Assembly: GCA_949710005.1 (NCBI GenBank)
Contig: OX453276.1
Location: forward strand, 6,502,377 to 6,566,376
Direction: 5' to 3'
Length of the DNA: 64,000 nt
Origin: Ricordea florida
Taxonomy: Eukaryota > Cnidaria > Anthozoa > Corallimorpharia > Ricordeidae
Below the pieces are notes generated by a model. It saw only the letters and a list, made by a program, of their open reading frames with translations. It was not told the DNA's origin and searched no databases. The first letter of the stretch is position 1, and every line of letters starts with the position of its first letter. Positions 27,443 through 36,707 of the stretch are shown piece by piece. The translations under genes were made by a program, and so were the position numbers.

Positions 27443-27901
27443 TTATTTTAAATCATAAAATAATTTCATTCTGCAATCCTTGCAAGAGGATTTTTGCTTA
27501 TCATGTTCGCATATTTGTGATCCAACACATTCTACACATTGTTGTTTTTGTTTATTATGTCTGCAAATATGCGAACCTCCACATTCCTTACAATGTTGTT
27601 TTTGTTTATTATGTACGCATATTTGCGATCCTCCACATTCCTTACAGTGATATTTATATTTATTATGTATCAAGCAATTATACCCATTACATTCGCTGCA
27701 AAATTTTTTTATTTTTCCATGATCACAAATAATTCTACTAGTAAGGGCAACTTTTTCAATTAAATCAGCAATTTCCTCATCTTTGTGTTTTGTAATTTCA
27801 TCAATTAGTTCTTGCTTATTCATTTTTGCTCTTCCTTTTATTTCAAAGTCTTTCGCTATTATTCTTATTTCGTAAATATATAATTTTCTTAGCTGATCCA
27901 T
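27443..27901 (-). CDS. SAP-like plus zinc-repeat protein
   Basis: 152 residues from the ATG at 27901 (the longer frame starts with TTG). Residues 1-45 form a SAP/Rho-N-like helical unit (IYEIRIIAKDFEIKGRAKM) shared with the polymerase N-terminus. Residues 60-140 are five repeats of about 18 residues with C-x-H-x6-C-x2-C spacing (CVHNKQKQHCKEC), expected to bind zinc. Similar Cys/His repeat proteins occur in large DNA viruses and algae. Promoter, start codon and first five codons lie in the inverted repeat and are the same as those of the polymerase. Probably a nucleic-acid binding regulator; the DNA end is an attractive target. Confidence 0.8.
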   Translation of the reverse strand: MDQLRKLYIYEIRIIAKDFEIKGRAKMNKQELIDEITKHKDEEIADLIEKVALTSRIICDHGKIKKFCSECNGYNCLIHNKYKYHCKECGGSQICVHNKQKQHCKECGGSHICRHNKQKQQCVECVGSQICEHDKQKSSCKDCRMKLFYDLK

Positions 27902-28505
27902 AATTACTTTTGTAAGAAATATCAAATCTTTAAGCCGCTTTTCAAATTTTTAATCCGCCTGTTCCAGAAATCCTTGCCAAAATTCCCGGCTTTTATGCTG
28001 CTGATCAAAATTCACGTGTCCCCGCTTGGTGATGGGTTCATCAAAACTTTGCGGAGGCTTCAACAATACCAAGCGGCGGCTTGGCTAGTGCTTTGTGAAG
28101 GCTTGAGGGCTTGACAAGGTCTTTTGGGTCTTAGGGATTTCGACAAGTATTTATTGGCTTTTATGCTGCTGGTTAAATTCCTGATCAAATTTTGGAAACC
28201 AATTTAGCTTATAAGCTAGAAAATACTTGTCAAATTTCCTGTGTTCCAGAATTCCCGGCTTGGTATCAGGTTCGCCAAAACTTTGCAGAGGCTTCAACAA
28301 TACCTAGCGACAGCTTGGCTAGTGCTTTGTGAAGACTTGGGGGTTTGACTAGGTCTTCTGGGTCTTAGGAATTCGACAAGTATTTTTTTGTCTTTTATGC
28401 TGCTGGCTAAATTCCTGATCAAATTTTGGAAACCAATTTAGCTTATAAGCTAGAAAATCCTTGTCAAATTTCCTGTGTTCCAGAGCCGCAGTTTTCTCCC
28501 TCTCT
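27886..28505 (-). repeat. Element 1 right terminal inverted repeat, 620 bp
   Basis: Reverse complement of 12216-12835; carries the same 234-bp internal duplication. Its inner end holds the promoter and start of the zinc-repeat gene. Its outer end reads GTTTTCTCCCTCTCT and serves as the pyrimidine tract in front of the PREP exon. Confidence 0.92.
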
Positions 28506-28510
28506 TTTTA
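28506..28510. repeat. Target-site duplication of element 1, right (TTTTA)
   Basis: TTTTA after the terminal CTCCCTCTCT. Its last A and the next G form the AG of the PREP acceptor at 28512. Confidence 0.8.
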
Positions 28511-28511
28511 G

Positions 28512-28616
28512 GAACACTGGACTACTTTGGTTGAAGAAGATGAAAAAGATGTATTAGAGTGGGCCGCCTGTGTTAAGCAAAACTTGCTCGTTCTTTGCTA
28601 TCTTCACGATGTGAAG
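28512..28616 (+). CDS. PREP: PREP exon (i): directly after element 1, [11 protein letters not shown]
   Basis: Encodes [21 protein letters not shown]...LCYLHDVK, matching EKDVLEWVACV and LCYLHDVK of PREP; donor GTAAAG at 28617. The acceptor is unusual: its AG (28510-28511) consists of the last base of the TTTTA target duplication and the single remaining intron base. The pyrimidine tract before it is the terminus of element 1. Confidence 0.93.
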
Positions 28617-28657
28617 GTAAAGTAAGGACTTACACTCCCAGACATTATATATATATA

Positions 28658-29183
28658 CAGGAGCCCATTACCAGGAGCGTGATTCTCCCATACTGGGTCT
28701 GGCCATCAGCACAGTCGCAAAAGTGTCTATTTTTAGATTTCCTTTTTCCGCGAAACAAATAAAGGGTGTCTTTTCTGACCAATCACAATGGGGGATTTTA
28801 TTACGTCACTGGACAAAGTAACGTGCAAGAAAACGCTGTATGGCTCACACTGAATACTCATAACACTGAAGGAGCTCAACTCGATTTAATACGATGCCAG
28901 AAATTCAAACACAGTTTGTGGCTTAGTAATTACTTTTATTAAATTTGCTTTTATTGCACGATCGGCTTCTCTATCGTAAAGACAGGAATGGTTTAAGCTG
29001 TCTTGGACCACGTAAGTACAGAAAACGGACTGTGCCAATAGTTTTCGCCATGTTTTTCGCTTCTGTGGCAGTCATCATGGTAATTGCTTTTCGCGGGAAA
29101 TCGGAATCCAAAAATAGACACTTTTGTGACTGTGCTGATGGCAGGATGTACCGTACATTCACGCTCCTGGTAATGGGCTCCTG
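28658..29183. mobile_element. Non-autonomous foldback DNA element, 526 bp
   Basis: Termini CAGGAGCCCATTACCAGGAG and its inverse CTCCTGGTAATGGGCTCCTG; the imperfect inverted arms extend about 100 bases and include CATCAGCACAGTC and AAAAGTGTCTATTTTTAG. Flanked by ATATATA on both sides, so it inserted into a TA-rich site. No transposase. Confidence 0.8.
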
Positions 29184-29352
29184 ATATATATTTATTATAT
29201 AGACACGAGTGTTTTACTGGAAAATATACCACTCGTAAAATTCATAAAAACTACATCCGGGACCCGAGTGGTTTATCGATGACGTAATTTCGGTAATTTC
29301 CCTCCGAAATTCTTTTTGTCTATATAATAAAAAGAACATTACACGGCGGCTT

Positions 29353-29459
29353 GAAGATACGAATTTTATTTTCTCGTGGCAAAAATAATATTTTACTCAC
29401 TCGCTGCGCTCGTTCGTAAAATATTGTTTTGCCACTCGAAAATAAAATTCGTATCTTCG
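29353..29459. repeat. Near-perfect palindrome, 107 bp
   Basis: GAAGATACGAATTTTATTTTC and its inverse GAAAATAAAATTCGTATCTTC flank a centre with ACTCACTCGCTGCGCTCGTTCG. Probably the core of a larger foldback spanning about 29310-29480. Confidence 0.8.
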
Positions 29460-29721
29460 CGCCACCGTATAATATCCTCTATATATATATATATATATGC
29501 GATCTCGACCCAGCATGAGGTTAATATGGCTGCAGGTTGGCCGAATTCGTCTTTGCTCTTTTACTAACGGACACGCGGTCGAGGTCAATGAAAACGCAAA
29601 GAAGAGTGTGGCCAATGTGCAAAAGTTAGTGTTAATGTGTAGGGCCGAGGGAGGTTACGAAGCGGCCGAAGGAGGTGGCGAAGCGGCCGAGCGACCGACG
29701 ACGTCGCGAGAGGTCTTCGTC

Positions 29722-29830
29722 AACTACCCCTCCCCTAACCCAACAAGTTATAATAAGTTAAAAAGTTAGCGTTAATGTTGAGTTAGGGGAGGGGTAGGTG
29801 CACAGCTGCCCGGATACTTACATTGATCCA
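29722..29830. repeat. Palindromic MITE, copy C
   Basis: ACTACCCCTCCCCTAACCCA and the inverse TTAGGGGAGGGGTAGGTGCA around AAGTTATAATAAGTTAAAAAG; the same element as 6962-7108 and 8245-8400. The left flank runs into a GCGGCCGA-rich repeat (29640-29720). Confidence 0.75.
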
Positions 29831-31590
29831 AACATTGTTTGTGTTTCAATTCCCCACTAACACAGCACCAGTTTGTTTAAAAACTAACTGAACTTCTTCA
29901 TATTTTCAGGGCGTAAAATAAACCTTTTTTTTCCGGTAGCCACTTGGCTCCTAAATATCTTAAAGTGGTAGCCAATTCCAAAACGTTGGTGGCCATTATG
30001 TTTTGCACGTGCTACAAAGAGGACACTAGAATGGTTCATATACAATGCGAAAGGTTACGTAAATACAAGATGGCGTCTAGTGGATTTACGTTCGTACATG
30101 TGCTGCGTTTTGGAATTGAGTTCTTAAAACGAGGAACTTTGCTGTAGATATATCTTTACAAATATTCAACAATCACTAGATCTCTAGGTAAGATGTGATT
30201 AGAAATTCTAGTCGCCAATTTGGCGACTAACTTTCAGGATTTGGTCGCCAAAGTGGAAAATTTAGTCGCATTGGCGCCTGTATAAGGCGCAATTTGACGC
30301 CCTGATTTTCATTAATAAGTTTTATCATTATATCTCTCAGTTAGTACACGCGCTGTGATTGATCAATTTAGCATGCCGTACTTCACTGTATGGCCCGCTA
30401 AAATCAAAAGTTTGTTTTGATCGCCAAAATGTGTCCAGAGATATAAGTATCTTACAAAACCTCTTTTTCTCGGTCCGTACTGTAATTTAGGAATCCTCGT
30501 TTTGTGAATCAGTATTGGGTGTTTTAGCTGAAATCAATACGAATGTTAATGTAACGAATGTTCTGGGACCATTATCTGTGCAAAACATGTTTTTACTGGG
30601 AACAGTGTTTGGCATAATGAAGAGGTCGTAATTATCTACAAACTCACCAGTTTCTATCTTAATTGCCTAAAAGCTCAAAGATACATACCTCTTACAAACC
30701 TCGTTTTCTCGGTCCATACTGTAAGATCTTCGTTTTTTCTGATTGGATTTATGGACCAAGCGCGAAACGACTTCTTCATTATGCCAAATACTGTTTCTAG
30801 TAAAAACATGTTTTTTAAAAAATCTATGCTTCTAAAAGTTGCCTAGCACAGATATTCTTCCCAGAGCATTCGTTACATTAACATTCGTATTTATTTCGGC
30901 TAAACCACCCAATCACAACACTGATTAGAATCACCATAGCAACAAATAAGTCCTCTTCAAGTGCGAAGGCTTTTTCCTGAGTTGTTGAATTATGATTAGC
31001 AGTTATACACAGATTTCTTCTTTCAGGCATTCCCTTTGTGATTTCTCGGAAACTGTAATACGTACAGTATTATTTAGTGGTAACAGGACTTCGTGTCGTC
31101 CTATTGACCTTCTATTTTAATTATTAAGTCCCAGTAGTGACCACCATACAATTTCTCACTACAATATTTACTGCTCATCAACCTTTCATGTTATTAGAGT
31201 AATGAAAATGATTACCAACATAGAGTTGTATTGATATTTAAACAAATTTTCCTCCCTAGTACCTTAACAAATATATGAGAACAGTTTAGAGAAAATGAAG
31301 GATTAATTCGCTCTGTTACTATGCTTCTCATATAGAAATCGATTTTCCATTAGGATATCGTTTGATTTTGTTACCACTCGTGAGGTTACAGACCAAATTG
31401 AACTCACTCAGTCCAATTATTGCTATTAATCTTTTTCTAGAGTGTTCTCCACCTCCATAATCTGAATGGTGACTGGCTGGTGACCTTTCCATTGGATATC
31501 GGTAGCATTGTGAGCTACTCCGGGCGAAAGAGAGACACAGAGGTTTGTCACGCAACGGGTCACGCAACAGATGTTATGTTTGACATATAA

Positions 31591-32230
31591 TTAAACACGA
31601 AGACGCGGTATAAAAGGTGCGGTACCTTAGGTACGTCAGGATCACTTGTCGATCAACCGTTGACTCAAACAATACAATACAAGACAGCCTCCTGGCAATC
31701 AATCTGTAGCATTTCTTTGCCTTCCTTGTTTCCAAGAGTTACTGTGCTAATTTTGAAATTCGAAATGGTTTGCTTACATTACGCTATCGTGCAACTTCCT
31801 CGACGATACACCGGTTAAAATGATTAAAGAAAAAATGTATAAACAAGATCCATTTATTCGACATCAAATAGGAAACTAAACTACGTTCTCTACGTGCTCC
31901 GTCTTTGTTTGGTTTGATCGTTGGTCGCCAACAAGTTCGAGCCGAATTCGATATGCAAATTCGAGCTGAATTCGGTATGCAAATTCGATCTGAATTCGAT
32001 ATGCAAATTCAATCTGAATTAGAGATGCAAATTCAAGCTGAATTCGATATGCAAATCTGAGCTGAATTCGGTATGCAAATTCGATCTGAATTCGATATGC
32101 AAATTCAATCTGAATTAGAGATGCAAATTCAAGCTGATTTCGATATGCAAATCTGAGCTGAATTCGATATGCAAATTTGAGCTGAGGCAGGGGACGGAGC
32201 TATCCCTTTTATAGCGCGTCTTCGTGTTTA
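31591..32230. repeat. Inverted repeat with TATAAAAGG arms around octamer array
   Basis: Left arm TTAAACACGAAGACGCGGTA followed by TAAAAGG (31591-31617) is matched inverted by CCCTTTTATAGCGCG and TCTTCGTGTTTA (32204-32230). Both arms contain a TATAAAAGG box facing inward. Inside lies the 24-bp array. No open reading frame of note. Confidence 0.65.
31937..32185. repeat. 24-bp tandem array with ten ATGCAAAT octamers
   Basis: ATGCAAAT occurs ten times, from 31953 to 32169, exactly 24 bases apart. Units have the form ATGCAAATTCRAGCTGAATTCG; variants such as AATTAGAGATGC alternate in a repeated order, so a block of several units was itself duplicated. Confidence 0.9.
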
Positions 32231-32250
32231 AGACCTGTCAGACCAAAAGG

Positions 32251-32395
32251 GGCATATAATTCATGGTAGGCCACCATATAGTCACCATATATAGTGTTTA
32301 CAGTGGTATACAAGGGTTTACAGGGATATACCTTTGTAATCCCTTGTATACCCCTGTAAACACTATATATGGTGGCCTAGTGTGAATTATATGCC
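32251..32395. repeat. Palindromic element, about 145 bp
   Basis: GGCATATAATTCATGG...CACCATATATAGTGTTTACAG is mirrored by CTGTAAACACTATATATGGTG...GTGTGAATTATATGCC. The centre (32300-32350) contains a second small palindrome, TATACAAGGG/CCCTTGTATA. Confidence 0.8.
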
Positions 32396-33220
32396 TCAAA
32401 AGGCCATTTTATTAGATATCCTTAGTGTCTTGGCCCTCATGTAGTCAACTCTCTTTAACCCTTTCACTGCCAAGATCGGATATAAATTCTCCTGAGTAAG
32501 CGCTATACAGTTCCTTATGTTTTAGTTCGGAGAATATGGCGGTTGATGGATTTAGCATCCTTGATGTGATTAGGTTCTCAATTCTCATAATCTGTTTGTG
32601 CAGTAGTGCATTGGAATTATCAAGAGAATTTATACATGGGTCACCTGTGGCATTGAAAGGGTTAAAGCGACCGCCCTTGGTGCAAGGAAAAGTGGTCGCC
32701 TAATAGAAACGTAAAGAACTTAAGCCAAAACTTGCGTGGATCCACTGATTATTACTACTTGGTACCTTATCAATTAGTATGAGGCTCATCAGGCGTGAAT
32801 CCAATGTAAAATGGTGTATTTAATGAAATGTTGATTTAAATCTTAACAAATAGGGACCCTCTGGTTCTGTCCTCGTGTACCGGTACACAAGAGCTGATGC
32901 GAAAGACCAAACAATACGTTAGAGCTAAACAATGACTTCTAAACAAAGAAAATGCAACGATTATTACCTCGTGTACCGGTGTACGAGGACAGATCCGACC
33001 CTCTATAGGCCTGGCTGGACATCTAAGTTGGTAGAGCATCGCACCGGAATTCTTGAGGTCATGGACTTCAAGCCCGTTTCAGCCTGTTTTTGTCTTCTCT
33101 TCCTGGAAGTAGATAGATAAGGAAGTTGCGGATAGTACGCGCACTGTGATACACGCACTGTGATACGCGCACTGTAATAGTACACTCAGATAGTACGCGC
33201 ACTGTGATTGGTCAATTTAG

Positions 33221-33505
33221 GGACGGACCATCACAAAAGTGAATTGGGGGGGGGGGGAATTTTCAGCTTGCACGAATTTTTATTTTCGCTCACTGCTTGT
33301 GCAGGAATTTTTTTTTCAGGTGAACCCCTCGGCACGAATTTTTTTTTACTATGTGTGAAAAAGTCACAATTGGACCTTCCTTCTGCATGAATTTTTTTTT
33401 TACCTTCTTCTTTGCATGAATTTTTTTTCTTGGCATTTTCCCTTGCATGAATTTTTTTTTTGTTTTTTTCCCCACCCCCCCATCACTTTTCTAATGGTCC
33501 GTCCC
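33221..33505. mobile_element. Nested foldback element, 285 bp, with TTAG duplication
   Basis: Ends GGACGGACCATCACAAAAGTG and the inverse CACTTTTCTAATGGTCCGTCC. TTAG stands on both sides (33217-33220, 33506-33509). The host repeat exists without this insertion at about 56795-56880 (AATTTAGCGGGCCGTAC on the - strand), which shows the empty site. The interior consists of GCATGAATTTTTTTT-type units. Confidence 0.85.
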
Positions 33506-33751
33506 TTAGCGGGTCGTACTTCACTGTACGGCCCGCTAAATTCAAAAGTTTGTTTTGCTCGCCAAAGTGTGTCTAGAGATATAATAAATATCTTACAAAA
33601 CCTCATTTTCTCGATCCGTATTTCAAGTTACAGTAACTTACGGTCCGTACTTTAAGTTACAGTAACTTACAGTACGGACCTCGAGCTCGGTTAGTGAGAA
33701 GTCCATGTGAATCAATTCAGTTTTCCAATGTTATTTTCTCTGTAATTTCAG

Positions 33752-33832
33752 ATATTCTACAAGGTTACATCGTTCCTTACTCCAGGGATCATCTACCACT
33801 GTGATCTCACTCAAGAAAACCTTCAACCCGAG
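33752..33832 (+). CDS. PREP: PREP exon (j): [20 protein letters not shown]
   Basis: TAATTTCAG acceptor ends at 33751; donor GTTGGT at 33833 is weak. Codes for [20 protein letters not shown] and seven further residues, aligning with [20 protein letters not shown]. Starts and ends on whole codons. Between the end of the previous exon (LHDVK) and this one, about 35 residues of the family are not represented. Confidence 0.92.
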
Positions 33833-34273
33833 GTTGGTTAGGTGTTTGTAATTATTCTGTAACTCTGGAAAATGTAAAATACGAACAAATAAGCATTCAA
33901 CCATTTCGTTCATTTGTCAGTGACTTAAGATCGGCCGTTCAGATTAATTAAGAGACCAGCTATGAATTATGGCACAGTGTAGCTACTGTTGTTGTTATTG
34001 TTATTATTGTTGTTATTGCTGTTGTTATTGTTATTATTATTGTTATTGTTGTTGCTATTGTTATTGTTATTTTTATTGTTATTATTTCTGTTGTTATTAC
34101 TATTCCTATTTTAATTATTATTGTTACTGTTATTGTTATCGTCTGTTATTGTTGTCGTTATTGTTATTATTTCTGGTGTTATTGTTGGTTTTATTATTGT
34201 TACTGCTATTGTTGATTTGTTGTTGTCCTTGTTATTTCTGTTGTTATTATTGTTATTTTTATTGTCTTTGCAG
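33833..34273. other. Short PREP intron with TTATTG-rich low-complexity tract
   Basis: 33980-34270 is made of (TTATTGTTG)n-like sequence, T-rich on the + strand, running straight into the TTTGCAG acceptor of the next exon. It may act as an extended pyrimidine tract. No gene. Confidence 0.7.
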
Positions 34274-34387
34274 GTTTTTCGTGACACCAAGATCGAAGGT
34301 TTTGATGCCAGTCAATTTCAGACCGTCCAAGTGTTTTATCCCAGCAAAGATGGAACTGAGATTCCAATGTTCATTGTCCACAAGAAG
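34274..34387 (+). CDS. PREP: PREP exon (k): [20 protein letters not shown]
   Basis: CTTTGCAG acceptor directly follows a 300-bp TTATTG-rich low-complexity tract. Encodes [13 protein letters not shown]...[18 protein letters not shown], the link from the propeller into the hydrolase domain. 38 whole codons; donor GTACCT. Confidence 0.94.
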
Positions 34388-36558
34388 GTACCTAGCTCAA
34401 TTTATCGTAGTTAAATTAGCAAGTGTGTAAGTTTACCTAATTTGTTCTTTGAGCATGTATGTTACATGGCATGATTCATTCTACACGCTCGTTTGTGTTT
34501 TCGAAAATTTGCTTTTCGAAAAGGTTCTTTTGAGGGGCGGGATTAATCCAACATGCTATTCTTGTAATGCGAACTTTTAATTTTATTAATCATAAAAGTT
34601 GGCTTATCCTCGGTATAAAAGCCTTTTACCTTCACGAGTCATGTAGAACAAAGAAAACAAAGGAGACAAAGCTATAAAGACTAGAACAATCACAGTGGAA
34701 AAACAAAACGAAGAAAAAATTCACAGGTTTTTACACCAAGGTAAACCCTAAAAATTACAATTTCTTCTTTTGTGATTGTCTTAAAAAAACTCTTATTTTC
34801 CACTATAAATTCACTTGCCAAGTTGATATCGGACAGTTTGTTATTGGACAGTTTGTTATCTGACAGTTCAATAAGCCAGTCACATTCAAAGTTGTAGTTT
34901 ACTGCGATTTTCATAATTCTGCGAACTCCCGCGTTCAATTTCCAACCGCCAACTGGCGTCTTTGCTTCCGTCAATCAAACTTCCGAACATTTTCCGAGTC
35001 CAGGTCGACCATCCGCCATTGAAAGAAAATGCCACGTAAGTTCGGCTCTTCTCTTCGATGGCGAATTATTCGCCTGAATATGACCCACCGTGTCTCTCCT
35101 AGTGATATTTGCGATATTTGATCCCTGGGCAAAACATTTGTACACAAAGTGCTTAGAATTTACCGGAAAACAGGAGGAGTTGAAGACGCCCGTGCGAGAG
35201 AAACGAGGGGAAGACCAAGAAATCGCAATCCGATGCGACAAGACAACAGTCGAGATCTTTTCACTTTTACTTCAACTTACAATATCAATTTTTAATTTCT
35301 TACCTGGTCATCAGTTTGATCTATGATTTGTGTATCTTCTATGTGTGGTACTTCAATCGCTACATCATCAAAAGACTCTGAATCGGCCAAACTAGAACTG
35401 ACATCAAGAGAATCCGCCATCTTCGCCGTCACACGTGTGTTGATCCAGCTGGGCGGAGTCAGTGCTTCGGAAACTGTTCGACTGCCATTCGAGCGACATC
35501 CGAAGTTTGATTGACGGAAGCAAAGAAGCCAGTTGGCGGTTGGAAATTGAACGCGGGAGTTCGCAGAATTATGAAAATCGCAGTAAATCAATCAATAACA
35601 ACATTGATTACAATCAACATTGAAACAGTGCACAAACTCCTAAACTGGGGCTTTGTTCAGATAGAGAATTTTTTCCTCTTGAACAATGACAGTATTTCAT
35701 AATTTGGCTCTGATTAATTGGTAATAAGACTTCATGTCCTCCAATTCGGTCTGTTATCATACTCGTGATAAACATTTGTCGAACTCGATTTTGTTATCAC
35801 TCGTATGATTACAGACCGAATTGGACTCCACTCACTCACTCCACTTTTTTTTTAACAACAATAATCTTTATTTTTGTTTCCTTGTAAATTTAAAATTTAC
35901 ATTTTGTCTGGCCCGCAGGTAGGAAAGACTAATCTAGGCCGGCCAGTAAATATATAAGTAGTCTAAACTATATCATACATTGGTGGAAATAATAATAACA
36001 GTAATATAGTAATTGTTACTTTATATTTTCTAGAATTAAGTTCTAATTCAGTCCTATTACCATTAGTTATTATAACATAGCTTTCGGAAAGCGCGCGCTA
36101 TTATTGGCTTAGTCGCGCGCTCCCATTTGCCCATGGGCTGACGTCAAATTGGGAGTCTTATGTTATAAACGAAATGGTAAACGCAGCAGCTGTGTAGTCA
36201 TCGCGTTATGGACGCACTTAGGAGTTTGCTAAGCACTCAAGAAGCTTGAGATCCTCTGGGCTGCGCTGGAGCATCTCTTACGCTTCTTTCGTGCCTAGCA
36301 ACCTCCCGCGTGCTTCCATAACTCGATGGTTGCACAGCTGCACGTTTACTATTTCTTCATTGAACAAAAAAGTTTAAGGAGGAAACATATGCGTCGGACT
36401 GCTCAGTTTTCGAATACCTTTTGTTTGCTTCGATTTATATTTATGGCGATTCTTTCTTTTTCTCTCATATACAGTTTGTGTTTAACTTCAATACGCCCTC
36501 TCTGAGTAAGCAGTTGCATAGCTTTCTTTTCTTTTCTTTTTTTACCCCTTTTTTCTAG
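34388..36558. other. PREP intron with a 690-bp inverted-repeat element
   Basis: Holds the element at 34898-35587 and, around 36060-36360, a GC-rich repeat (GGAAAGCGCGCGCTATTATTGG). 35700-36050 and 36360-36550 show nothing recognisable. No exon-like sequence seen. Confidence 0.5.
34898..35587. mobile_element. Inverted-repeat DNA element, about 690 bp
   Basis: Left arm TTTACTGCGATTTTCATAATTC through AACTCCCGCGTTCAATTTCC (34898-34985) is matched inverted at 35505-35587. Arms about 80-90 bases and nearly perfect. No transposase-like protein inside. Confidence 0.8.
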
Positions 36559-36707
36559 GGAATTGCTCTGGACGGCAGCCATCCTTTGTACCTGTATGGC
36601 TACGGAGGATTTAATATTTCCATCACCCCCGACTTCAGTGTGACACGTGTCGTCTTTATGCAGCATCTCGGGGGCATAATCGCTGTTCCTAACCTGAGGG
36701 GTGGGGG
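36559..36707 (+). CDS. PREP: PREP exon (l): [20 protein letters not shown]
   Basis: TTTTCTAG acceptor, donor GTAAGT at 36708. Encodes [16 protein letters not shown]...[13 protein letters not shown], containing the family-typical YGYGGF and N(I/L)RGGGEYG motifs of S9A peptidases (oxyanion-hole region). Confidence 0.95.

Larger units (their letters stand above)
12216..28505 (+). mobile_element. Element 1: Polinton/adintovirus-like endogenous DNA virus, 16.3 kb
   Basis: Bounded by 620-bp inverted repeats with AGAGAGGGAG/CTCCCTCTCT termini and a 5-bp target duplication. Encodes a protein-primed DNA polymerase B, a DD35E integrase, an A32-type ATPase, a putative major capsid protein and ten further proteins, all with open frames. 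This gene complement defines Polintons/Mavericks and adintoviruses: self-replicating integrating DNA transposons that also code for virions. The intact genes and apparently identical repeats imply recent insertion. It lies in PREP intron 8, polymerase end on the left. Noteworthy: no recognisable maturation protease, and a 5-bp rather than the usual 6-bp duplication. Confidence 0.93.
28617..33751. other. Long PREP intron, repeats only; expected exon not found
   Basis: Contains a 526-bp foldback (28658-29183), a palindrome (29353-29459), a third copy of the CCCCTCCCCTAAC MITE (29722-29830), three stretches of an AACCTCGTTTTCTCGGTCCGTACTGTAA-related repeat (30330-30500, 30690-30760, 33590-33680), an octamer array, palindrome 32251-32395, a SINE-like segment (33007-33110) and a nested foldback (33221-33505). 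I searched both for ~105-bp exon-like sequence matching the missing PREP segment and saw none. Confidence 0.6.

Noticed and set aside
12216-28505. Element 1 as a retrovirus or LTR retrotransposon
   Set aside because: Terminal repeats are inverted, there is no reverse transcriptase, and a DNA polymerase, packaging ATPase and capsid-like genes are present; only the integrase is of retroviral type.
31937-32185. CRISPR-like array
   Set aside because: The whole 24-bp unit repeats without unique spacers, and the context is an animal intron. It is a tandem repeat.
33969-34430. Cys/Tyr-rich 153-residue protein
   Set aside because: The first part is translation of a TTATTG-rich simple repeat; the rest is PREP exon (k) read through its acceptor.
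34690-35702. Two similar small proteins near 34690-34974 and 35511-35702
   Set aside because: Both come from the inverted arms of the 690-bp DNA element (34898-35587).
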